This document shows, piece after piece, positions 48,604-59,969 of a stretch of 64,000 nt of DNA. Every line of letters begins with the position of its first letter. Position 1 is the stretch's first letter. Source of the stretch: Abelmoschus esculentus (taxonomy: Eukaryota; Streptophyta; Magnoliopsida; Malvales; Malvaceae); contig JAUCBN010000006.1 in assembly GCA_035048815.1 (NCBI GenBank), forward strand, positions 19,793,001 to 19,857,000. The letters are read 5' to 3'. Under the pieces are notes generated by a model. That model was not told the DNA's origin. It worked only from the letters and a program-made list of their open reading frames with translations, and searched no databases. A program made the translations under genes and the position numbers.

Positions 48604-51600
48604 ATGAGCGGTCACGATTCTAAGTACTTCTCGACGACGAAGAAGGGAGAAATCCCTGAACTCAAGGAAGAGCTCAATTCTCAGTATAAGGTACCTAACG
48701 TCTTTCCTGCAGATTTATATGTTGATCTGCTTGTTCTAATTTGTTAGGTTTCCGATTTGATGTATTTGAAGATCTTAAGTTCCGTTTTTTTTTTGTTAGA
48801 TCTATTGTTTTGCCGTTTTGATTCGTTCTTTGACGCGGTCAACCTAATTATTACATCTTTGTTAGCTCTGGTTTAGGTTTGTGTTTGGATCAATTGGGGA
48901 TTATAAAAACTAAGCTGGAAATGAAACGAGAAATTCAGTTTCCTTGATTATGATTAATGCTACTTGATTTGATCATTTGAGCACTGGATTATGGTTCACC
49001 TTTCTTCAAGTTTCTATTGAGAATAGTTTATTTTTATCTAAGTTGGAGCTGAATTTTAACTGCAGTACAGTTGTTTTAGTTATATTGATTTTTCTGACGA
49101 GTTTTTTTAAACCCTGTCGGTCTTAGCATAAGGAAAAACTAGAAATGTGTACGTTGGATTTTGAATGCATATTTTTGCATCTCAAATTTTGTGTTTTGCG
49201 GTTATGGGATTGTAATCTTGCTTTGTTTTCCATGTTGTGAAGGATAAAAGAAAAGATGCTGTAAAGAAGGTTATTGCTGCAATGACGGTCGGGAAGGATG
49301 TGTCATCATTGTTCACTGACGTGGTGAATTGCATGCAAACAGAGAATTTGGAGCTGAAAAAGCTTGTTTATTTGTATCTTATAAATTATGCTAAAAGCCA
49401 ACCTGACCTTGCTATTCTTGCAGTAAATACATTTGTAAAGGTGTGCTGTTTTTTATGCCTTTAACTTTACTGTTTAACATAGCTTAACAGGAAGAGTATT
49501 TTTCTTTATTTCCTTTTATTTTTTCCTTTGGCGTGGATGTTGATGTTGCTTGATGTGAACATGTACACTTTGAAATTGTATGTTTACAAGGATGCTAACC
49601 TATTTTCATGCTCGGGCTTCATACCTCAACATAAATATTTCAGGAATATAGTTATGGGTTTCCCAGAGCTTTAAAGTGATTGTATGTCATTTATATGAAA
49701 TATCTCTCTTTTACTTTGGGTTTGCTTACAGGGTCAAAGATGTCTCTTCTGGTATGAGCACATTCTGCATTTACAAAATTTTCTGTGCATATGTTTTTGG
49801 TTGATAGTGTCTTTATTAAGAAAAAGAAGTTAAAAAAATTCCAATTCTAACCTATTTATTGTCTTTCTATCTGCCTCAAAGGATAACAAGCATTATAGAG
49901 TGTTAGTAAGGATTTCATGGTATTGTTCAGTTTGGAGTAATGTTTGTATTATGGTTTACATGTTGATGCTTTATGAATCTTGACTGACTTTGGCTTTATG
50001 AGCATATATGTAGGACTCACAGGATCCAAATCCTCTCATTCGTGCTTTGGCTGTTCGGACTATGGGCTGCATCCGTGTTGATAAGATCACAGAATATCTT
50101 TGTGATCCCCTTCAAAGGTGCCTCAAGGTTGATTCTTGTCACAGTATATGGTTCCATTTTTCAGCAATGCTTTGTTGTTGTTTTTTGTTTCCACTTTCCT
50201 ATATCATAGACCTGCTTTATACAAGTCACACAAGTTATTATGTATTTCTCTTACCGTATATAATATTTTAACAGGATGATGATCCATATGTTCGCAAGAC
50301 AGCTGCCATATGTGTTGCTAAACTTTATGATATAAATGCTGAGTTGGTTGAGGATAGGGGTTTTCTGGAATCTCTCAAGGATTTGATATCTGACAACAAT
50401 CCAATGGTTGTAGCTAATGCTGTGGCAGCTCTTGCTGAGATACAAGAGAATAGTAGTGGACCTATATTTGAAATCACTACCCCCACACTCACAAAGCTCC
50501 TGACTGCTCTTAATGAATGCACAGAGTAAGTTCAAATGTTTGAAATTGTCTTGCTTCATCCCTCTATATTGATAATGCAAAATGATTACCAAGAATCAGG
50601 TTATTTCTATGAAGTTGAGCTGTCTTTCAAATTTATATAAAACAAAACAATGTGATTTTGGTAATTTATATTTCCATTTTTGGACATGATAGCTTGAACA
50701 TGTCACTAATCTAGTGTTTTTTTGTTGAACTTTGTTTGGGAACCTTGTGCTTTACCCATCTAATTTTTATAATGTCCCTGTCAGGTGGGGTCAAGTTTTT
50801 ATACTTGATGCTCTCTCCAGATATAAGGCGGCTGATGCTCGTGAAGCAGAAAATATTGTGGAAAGAGTTACACCACGACTTCAACATGCTAATTGTGCTG
50901 TCGTACTTTCAGCTGTTAAGGTGACTTTTATTTTCTTCAGTATTTTGCACAAGTATTTTCTTTTTGTCAATTGACATGCAAGCATTCCCTATTTTGTGCT
51001 TTTCAGATGATTCTTCAACAAATGGAACTTATCACTAGCACCGATGTTGTTCGAAACCTTTGCAAAAAGATGGCTCCTCCTCTTGTGACATTACTCTCTG
51101 CAGAACCAGAGATACAATATGTTGCATTGCGGAATATCAACCTCATTGTACAAAGGCGGCCTACAATTCTTGCCCATGAAATCAAGGTGGATTTATATTT
51201 AATAAAACATGTGCATGCTTGCCCCCCCCCCCCCCCCCCCCACCCACACACATCATTCAGGCTTTCATGATAGTTTGATTGTATGCTTCTGTATCAATAT
51301 TGTAGTACTGAATCTGTGCTTATCAGATGTTCATTCTTACTAGGTATTCTTCTGCAAGTACAATGATCCAATTTATGTGAAGATGGAGAAGTTAGAAATC
51401 ATGATAAAGCTTGCTTCCGACCGAAATATAGACCAGGTATTCAAACTTTGGTTTATGGACTTATTGTTTTTTGTCTTGTTTATGTTGGTAGTTTATTTTC
51501 TTCTGCATTTAAGATATAAATGTTGAGATGGTCTCTTGAACGATATCTATGTAGGTTTTATTGGAGTTCAAAGAATATGCAACAGAAGTAGATGTAGATT

Positions 51601-54600
51601 TCGTTAGAAAGGCTGTTCGTGCCATCGGCCGATGTGCTATCAAGTTAGACAGAGCAGCTGAACGGTGCATCAGTGTTCTGCTTGAGTTGATCAAGATTAA
51701 AGTGAACTATGTTGTGCAAGAGGCTATTATAGTTATCAAGGATATCTTTAGAAGATATCCTAACACGTATGTATCATTTTCTAGACCTGTGCTGGAATAT
51801 TATCAAAAATAAATCTTCTCATTATATTTCTTAACAATAGCTGAAATCACATGTTTGCACCTTGAATCCCTTTGATGGTTTCTTCTCAGGTATGAGTCTA
51901 TCATTGCCACACTCTGTGAGAGCTTGGACACCTTAGATGAGCCAGAAGCTAAGGTACCTTTGTGTCAGATGTTCCAAAAAAATCAGAGCATTGTTTTCTG
52001 TTCCTATTGTTATTTTTTCTTCTTAACACAATATGCTCCCTCTACTTTTGTTCTATCTGCTAAGGCATCAATGATATGGATAATTGGAGAATATGCTGAA
52101 AGAATTGACAATGCTGATGAGCTCCTTGAAAGCTTCTTGGAGAGTTTCCCTGAAGAACCTCCCCAAGTTCAACTGCAGCTGCTAACTGCTACAGTCAAAC
52201 TCTTTCTTAAGAAGCCAACAGAAGGCCCACAGCAGATGATTCAGGTCTTGTATTTGCATTCTTCATGCATGTTTTCAGTTATTTGCTTCACGTTTGCATG
52301 TGCCATTTCACTAATGGTTCTATTGTCATTGATTACGCATTATACATTTTTCCAAAATTATTTTCTGATTTTTCTATACGCAATTGCCTAAGAGAAAACT
52401 GGTCTAGAGGAATGCAGATTGTATCATTTTCATAGGGAACTCGGGCATAGTATTTCTCTTACTTTTCCCAGACCAATAACTACTGGATAACCTTGCTTTG
52501 CCATAGTTATCTGATTATACAAGTTAGGTTAATTGCTTATTGTTGAGGTTATGTATGTTTGGGTATGTGTTTTTGACCATGCATCTATGTCTTGTTTGTC
52601 TAGTGCAGGAAGATAGTTTGTTCAAGGAAAAAAAATTATTGGAGACGTAACATACGATCTAACTTCTATTATGGCCTTTTTATAGGTTGTATTGAATAAT
52701 GCTACCGTGGAAACTGACAATCCTGATTTACGGGACCGTGCATACATTTATTGGCGCCTTCTATCAACTGATCCTGAGGTATGTTTTTATTCTATCCAAT
52801 TGGAGCCCACTATTCAATGATTTGGTTTAAAAATCCGAGGAATATTTTTTAATCTTCATTTCCTTTCTTACCTTGGAGGGGAAGAGCTAGGTAAGCATTT
52901 TGCTTGAACAGCCTTAATCTCCTTTCCAAGGACTGCACTTAAAATAGGAATAATATTTGATTATGATGAGGTTTTAGAATGCTTTTCACAAGTTTTTCCT
53001 GTGGTCATCTTCTCTCAGAATCTAGCTAGTCTCAACAGCAGGGGGTTGAAATAGATATTTGAATGTAGATGTCTTCGCTGCCATGCATGCGTATTTTTTT
53101 TAAGGTACACTACATCTAGACCACATGGAGGATGTTTTTGACTTTCCATTTGTTCTGTCAGGCTGCTAAGGATGTTGTGTTAGCTGAGAAACCTGTGATC
53201 AGTGATGATTCAAACCAACTAGATTCATCCCTTCTTGATGAGCTTCTTGCCAACATTGCTACACTGTCTTCTGTCTATCACAAGCCTCCTGATTCTTTTG
53301 TAACCCGCACAAAGACTGCAACTCCAAGAGCTGAAGATGATGACTACCCTGATGGAAATGATACTAGGTATTCTGAAACACTTTCTAATGCTGCTAATGG
53401 TGGTGCATCACCACCAACCAGTTCAAGTAGCGTCCCACATGCTGCAGCTAGGCAGACAGCTCCAGCCCCAGCTGCCCCTCCAGTGCCTGATCTATTAGGT
53501 GATCTGATTGGCCTTGACAACAATCAAATTGTCCCTGCTGATCAGCATGCCACGTCTTCTGGGTAAGTATGTTGGAATGCATTAGTTTTCCAGATAGAAA
53601 TCTTATTTTGCTCAAATGTTACAAACATTTTTAAAAATAAATGAGTTCCTTACACTGAAACAGTCTAATTTTTTTTTTAATATTCCGTCCATCCCATTAA
53701 AGTTGTCCCGTATTTACTTTCTTGTCGCATTTTTTTAACTCTGACCATAATTATTTTAAATAATTGAATTTTATAAAATATATATTTGAAAGCTACTTGA
53801 TTGAAGGTTTTTAAAATATGTTTTCTTTTCACATTTTTATTAATAATAAATTTTAAATAACAAGTCAAAGTTGACTAAAAAAGTTTATAAATGACAATCT
53901 TTGTGGGACAAAGAGTAGTTTCTTGTGTTATTAGAGTTATGCCTGTTGCTTATGCATAATATGCATGCCTATATTGTTGGGCTTACTGTATTTTTTTACC
54001 TTAACGATTGCAGCCCCACTTTACCTGTTTTGCTACCGGCATCAACTGGACAGGGTTTGCAAATCAGTGCACAGTTAGCACGACAGGATGGTCAAATATT
54101 TTACAGTTTACTGTTTGAGAATAACACACAGATCACTCTTGATGGATTCATGATTCAGTTTAACAAGAACTCGTTCGGTCTGGCAGCTGCAGGACCTCTT
54201 CAGGTAATCACAATTTGTGTAGTCTTTACACTTCAGTTGATTTGTTGTTGCATTTTCAGGATTTATTCGGTACTGTCTGTTAGGTTCCCCCATTAGCACC
54301 AGGAGCATCAGCAACGACATTGCTGCCAATGGTATTGTTCCAGAATATGTCTGCTGGTCCTCCAAACTCCCTTCTGCAGGTTGCTGTTAAAAATAATCAG
54401 CAACCAGTTTGGTACTTCAATGATAAAATCCCGTTGCATGTGTTCTTTACCGAGGACGGGAAAATGGAGCGAACTAGTTTTCTTGAGGTAAAGAAGCTTG
54501 ATTCATTTTGCTTTTTATTAATGGTACAAATTTGTCAAAGGCCCACCCTGCGAAGTATGATTCCAACTAGAATTGAATGATCTTCCCGTTACGCAGACAT

Positions 54601-54896
54601 GGAGATCACTCCCCGATTCAAATGAGGTCCTAAAAGAATTCCCAGGCATTGTGGTGACCAGTGTTGAAGCAACCCTTGACCGGCTATCTGCTTCAAACAT
54701 GTTCTTTATAGCGAAACGCAAACATGCGAATCAGGATGTGTTCTACTTCTCTTCGAAGATCCCTCAAGGTATACCTTTCTTGATTGAACTTACACTGATC
54801 ATTGGAAACTCTGGTGTGAAGTGTGCGATCAAGACCCCAAATCCTGAGATGTCCGCACTTTTTTTTGAATCAATTGAGACACTCCTCAAGGTATGA
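48604..54896 (+). CDS. BETAB-AD/BETAC-AD: Beta-adaptin, large subunit of AP-1/AP-2 adaptor complex
   Basis: Fifteen exons: 48604-48690, 49243-49440, 50014-50127, 50275-50525, 50785-50920, 51007-51186, 51344-51436, 51555-51766, 51890-51953, 52065-52244, 52686-52778, 53162-53562, 54014-54203, 54284-54487, 54597-54896, giving 900 aa if the last exon reads to TGA. Arabidopsis BETAB-AD and BETAC-AD are about 893. The N-terminal trunk of alpha-helical repeats opens [20 protein letters not shown] and includes [20 protein letters not shown] Pro/Ala/Ser hinge with [13 protein letters not shown] follows in exon 12. The appendage (exons 13-15) binds accessory proteins. The protein sorts cargo into clathrin-coated vesicles at the trans-Golgi or plasma membrane. 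Plant beta subunits may serve both complexes. The stop TGA lies within a GTATGA that could also be a donor to a tiny last exon. Confidence 0.94.
51222..51241. repeat. Homopolymer of 20 C in a beta-adaptin intron
   Basis: An uninterrupted C run in intron 6, followed by a CACCCACACACA tract. It lies on the gene's sense strand. Confidence 0.95.
53683..53921. mobile_element. Stowaway-like MITE in beta-adaptin intron 12
   Basis: The left end tattccgtccatcccattaa and the right end gtgggacaaagagta are inverted matches of the classic Stowaway terminus (CTCCCTCCGTCCC), and the insertion is next to TA. The length is about 240 bp, it is noncoding, and it lies wholly within the intron. Confidence 0.75.
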
Positions 54897-57390
54897 TTGT
54901 TTTCCTCTGTTATGTGGTTATAAATTTTCAATGCATGTAAAATTCATGAGCAACCCTATTTTAGGACTACATTCTTGTAATTCCCCACTTCCAACTGTAG
55001 TTTTCTTTTTCCTGTATTTTTTGTTGTTGTTCAATACTACATTTGTACAATTTTGGATCTTTACTTTTGTTGCTTGGCAAACTTTAAAATTTTATTCTTG
55101 TTCTGGAACAACAAAATTCTTGTACTAGAAACTTAAATAGTACATTTTATTTTAACAGAAACATCAAAAGAATAAGGAAATGGTTGTTAATGTTATTAAA
55201 TTACCTGTGTTATGTTCTTGTGTGATTTCTGGTCTTATCCACGGCTGAAATAGTGGAATAGAATTGCATGAGAATGGAACTCATGTGATTTCTAGCTAAA
55301 TCTACTTACTTCAGTTTAATCTAAACCAAATTTAATCTTCTTAAATTAAATCCAATCTTTAAAGAATATTAAATAGAATTGAAATAAACTTGAAGGAGTG
55401 TTTTTTTTTTTGAAATCTAAGATCATTGGCGGTGATCTTTCATATAGAATCACATCTTAGATGACCTAGGTAATGCCACACTTTTTAACATTGTACTTCC
55501 GTTCTTAATTTTCTTTACACAAATTCACACACTCGTACATTACATTCTAATTAACGTGTCTCTAATTAAATCCAATCTTTAAAGAATAGTTTATATTAAG
55601 TCCATTAACTATTTATATCAAATTTAAACTTATACGAATTTAAAACATGAATTAAACCAACCTAAAATAAAATCGATTAAAAATTATTCAATATGAAATG
55701 AACCTAACCTTAAGTTAATCCAAGTCCGAATTAAACCGTCAATTAACATATTAGATTAGAAACATTTTAACCTCACTTAAAATGAACCTGACATGAAATT
55801 ATTTTGCATTCAATCCAAATCGAGTTAAAACATTAAATCAACCTAAAATAACATGTATCCGATTTGATCCTCTTTGACAGTACCCATTTAAAACTCATAT
55901 GATTATTTATTTTTATATCCCCATCTTCATCTCTAACTCAGTCATAACAGATTTGTTTATTTGTCTCCTAGACCTTACATTTTTTAAAAATTTCTATATT
56001 TACATTAAGCTCTAATAGTATCATTGAGTTTTACCTATACTTAAAAAAATAAAAAATTTTGTGAACTTAACAAATACCAAAATTTTTTAACAATAATAAA
56101 TCGAGCAAAATTTTATCAAGTTTAATAAACAACGAAAAATAAAATTTTTAGTGAACTTAATATATTCCGAGCAACTTTAATAATCACAAATCAATTAAAA
56201 TTTTATCAAATTTAATAAACAACGAGTTAAATTAAATACTACTCAACTTATAATTGACTCACATAATAAACATCCTTCTCCCTTTTATCTTATCATAATG
56301 TTTCTGCCTCGGCACTCTCACCTGGACTCGTGCTTAACACAAATCTGTCTGTATATGTCCCCGGAGATGAAGACGTAAAGCAGAATCCAATACAGAAATT
56401 GAGTCACTGAAGGGGCTACAAAGATGATCTCTCATAACAAATTTTGTCCACAAAGGAGGAGGAGGATGTTTGTCCCACCCCACCCATTCATTTTGATATT
56501 CTAACTTTTATTCTGAAACGTTGCCGAAGGAACTAGGAACTAGGAACTATTCTATCTAAACCTAAACAATTCTCTTAGTATCCAAAACTTATGACCTGAT
56601 TTGGGTCTTAGAAGCAGATAGCGTGGCGTGTGGGATGAGATGAATATTGAATATCGGATATTTGTATTCTTGGGAAGGCTTTCTCACACTTATTGACTAC
56701 TCCCAGAGGATTAAAAGAGGATCAAGGTGTGAACACAGTAGCAGGGGTCAAAAGAAGCAACAAAACGAGAGTTTATAGAATACAATGTTCAAGAAAAAGA
56801 AACATGGCTGACTTACCAATGCAGAGGGTGTAAGTACTAGGGTCATGGCCTTCCAAACTTTTAAATAAAAAATAGATTTTGACTTTGATTTTTTTAAAAT
56901 TAACTTGTTCCCTTTAAAATTTTAAAAATAAATGTTATGCTTTAAGATTTTGAATATTTTTAGTTAAATTTTTATATATTTTTTAAAAAAGTTTTTAACA
57001 AATTTCTCAAAATTATTAATAAAAATCTGTAATACCCTAAATTCAATATTATATTTGAGACTCAAACCAAATCATAAACATAAAATACAATTTAGTTTAG
57101 CCCAAAAAATCTTTTCTAAAAATATCATTAAGTCCAATTTGAAAAATATAAATAACTATTTAATTTTTTTTACAAGGGAGCTCCAATTAAATTAAAATGA
57201 TAACATTAGACTCAAACATACAAATATAAATAAGTTTTAATTAAAAATATTAAAACTTTCCGTTGAGAATTTTTTTAGACCGTAGGGAATAATTTTTCCT
57301 TCTCCCCTTAATTATTCGAAGGAAAAAAATCGCAGCCTTTCGGTAATAGAATATGAGAAAATTACTTGATTACTGCAGTGACTACAACAA
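54897..57390. other. Intergenic between beta-adaptin and UBC5
   Basis: No gene is seen. A direct repeat aattaaatccaatctttaaa (plus gaata) occurs at about 55344-55368 and 55564-55588, 220 bp apart. The rest is AT-rich. 56280-56800 is less AT-rich with no coding trace. Confidence 0.5.
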
Positions 57391-57395
57391 TATAT

Positions 57396-57405
57396 GTATA
57401 TAAAG
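57396..57405 (+). promoter_or_regulatory. TATA box of the UBC5-like gene
   Basis: GTATATAAAG lies 134 bp before the ATG, which leaves a pyrimidine-containing leader of about 100 bases. Confidence 0.6.
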
Positions 57406-57538
57406 AGCTGGATTCATTCATTGTTGTCTGAACCACTTTTGAGGGCTGCATTTCTTTGTGAAAGAAATTTCGTTGACACTCTTCCCTTATCTACCCTCTT
57501 TGGTTTCCTTTCTCTCAAGAATCCCAAACCAAAAGAAA

Positions 57539-59969
57539 ATGTCTTCTCCAAGCAAACGCCGAGAGATGGACTTGATGAAACTGTATATCTTTTTCCCTTC
57601 TCTTCTAACTATAATCTTCAAAAAAAGTTATTCACTGCTAATATTTTTTTCTTGGGGTGGGGCTCTTTCTTTTTTGCTAGGATGATGAGTGATTATAAGG
57701 TGGAGATGATCAATGATGGCGTGCAAGAATTTTATGTTGAATTCAATGGACCAAAAGATAGTAAAGATCGCTTCTTTACCCTTTCTGCCTTTCTTGGGAA
57801 ACTTTTTTATACGATTTGTCTCTGTAGTTCGGCTGAAAATTTAATTTAATTTTCTTTTTTTTTTTTCCCTTCATGTATTTTTTTCTCATTTTCTTAAAAG
57901 TTCATTTTCCCCTTGGAAATATGTTTGACCAGTTGATTTTGTTATTGGTATTTCTAGTTTTGATGATTTTGATATTTGAAGATAAACATCTATCAGCATC
58001 TTTGCACCTGTAGGCTAATTAATCTTAAAGTGCAATTTTAATTACTTTGTTTTTATTAGCTGACACTTTCCATTCGGTTCATTGAATTTTCTGAACAAGG
58101 ATGCTGTTGGTTGGTGGATTTTGCTTCTGGGTATTTTTAGACTATAACCAGTTGAGGATGGTTGCCAAATTTTTCCTCGCTGATTATCTGATGTGGAATA
58201 TGACAGGTCCTTATCATGGTGGTGTGTGGAAGATAAGAGTTGAGCTCCCAGATGCTTATCCTTACAAATCCCCTTCAATTGGCTTTATGAACAAGATCTA
58301 CCACCCAAATGTTGATGAAATGTAAGCTTTTGGATGTTAATAAGGTCTAAACTTGGTAGCTTGAGTTCTGTCTTAGTGGTAGTATTAACCTGTGCCAGGA
58401 AATTTAGAATGAGTAACTGGTTTTGACATTTTAAAATGCTCCATTGTCGTTAAATTAATTTATCAGGTCTGGATCAGTTTGTTTGGATGTCATTAATCAG
58501 ACTTGGAGCCCCATGTTTGGTAAACCCCTAAAATTTCTTTGGTTTTCGTCACTTCATTCTTTCTAGTTTTATAGTAAATGCAATTAGTACTCTTGGAACT
58601 TAACAATCGCTTTAAGTATTTGTCTCTTTTCCCCTTGTGTTGGATTTCAGATCTGGTTAATGTGTTCGAAGTGTTCCTTCCCCAACTTCTTTTGTATCCT
58701 AATCCATCAGATCCATTGAATGGAGAAGCTGCTTCCCTTATGATGCGGGATCGTACATCCTACGAACAAAGAGTAAAAGGTAACTTTTTTGCTTGAAAAT
58801 TGCTTGGTCTACTGCATTCACAACTTTTTTTCTCGTCTCTTTGTAGCCAATGTCATTTTTATTATCCTGCTCATAGCATTTGAATTGATGGTTGTGGATC
58901 ATTTGCTTTTATTTTTAATTTATCGTATCGGCGTATCCTCGCTGTAAGTGCAAGCAAGTCCTGTTTCCATCGTGTTGCCTGCAATATCACTTAGAGTATA
59001 TTTCAAGTAGACTATATTAATCTCTTTGTACCATGCGGAAAATCTTTTACTTCCTGTTCTACAAGCTTGGAGGGATGTGGATATGGTGCGAAATGTGACT
59101 TAAGTAGTTTGTATTCTAAAGATCATTTCCATTTGCTTTGCCAAACACATTTTCTGTGTTTTTGAAAGGATACCTTGTTCGTAGTTTCATTTGTGACATA
59201 GATGACATGGAGTATTATGCTGTAAATTTACTCAATCTTAACTATAAGTGGAATCATAATGAACCCTATGATAATTTCACTTGTTATATCGTGGAAATTA
59301 TTGCTTAAGGACCCAGAGAGAACCATTTCCTCCTTAGATCTATGCCAACATATTTGTCAGTACTTAGAGAGAGACCCAAAGCTTAAGCTTGTTATCTATT
59401 GTCATTGGCCTTCAGTTGTAGCTTGGCTACTCTTTCAATGGGTTTTAGACTTGCCTTGATTTTGGAATTGTTTGTGTTTAAGCTGGAAAGGGAAGATGAT
59501 GCTTTTAATGGTAGGTCATTTTCAGTAATATTCGATACATTGTAGCTAACAATAGACCTACTTGATCTATCTGTTATGGTCATAACATTTCACCTACTTT
59601 TCCCAGTTCTTCAATACATTTTCTCAATGAGGTAAGCAGTGCAGCCCAGCAGTAATAACTAAAAAGTTTTGACGAATCGCTTTAGTCATCCTCAACAAGA
59701 TGCAGATACAGAAGTCTTTACCAGCATTACCATTATTGTTTCTCAAAGTGTGATAATAAGTTTTGCCTAAGCTGCAACAAGCATTTCTTCTCCTTGTTTC
59801 AATATAGTTATTTTGATTTGTTTTACATTTCCCAGAGTATTGTGAGAAATATGCCAAGCCAGAAGACATTGGAGCAGCTGCTGAAGAGAAGTCCAGTGAT
59901 GAAGAGCTAAGCGAAGATGACTATGTCGCCTCGGATGATGAGGAAATTGCTGGAAAAGCAGACCCTTAG
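57539..59969 (+). CDS. UBC5: Ubiquitin-conjugating enzyme E2, UBC4/5/6 group
   Basis: Six exons: 57539-57582, 57681-57760, 58207-58321, 58467-58519, 58651-58779, 59836-59969, giving 184 aa with all introns GT-AG. The UBC fold starts MSSPSKRREMDLMKLMMSDY and carries the HPN motif at 74-76. The catalytic Cys is residue 85 in GSVCLDVINQTWSP, and PNPSDPLNGEAA follows. The C-terminus is acidic (SSDEELSEDD, ASDDEE) and ends GKADP, the hallmark of Arabidopsis UBC4/5/6 (about 183-191 aa). The enzyme takes ubiquitin from E1 as a thioester on Cys85 and passes it to substrates, usually with an E3. The group is related to UBE2H/Ubc8. UBC4, 5 and 6 cannot be separated with certainty by eye. An AATAAA-like signal lies about 30 bp after the stop. 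Confidence 0.94.

Noticed and set aside
55140..55250. Extra last exon of beta-adaptin after ttttaacag
   Set aside because: It would add about 30 residues unlike any known beta-adaptin C-terminus.
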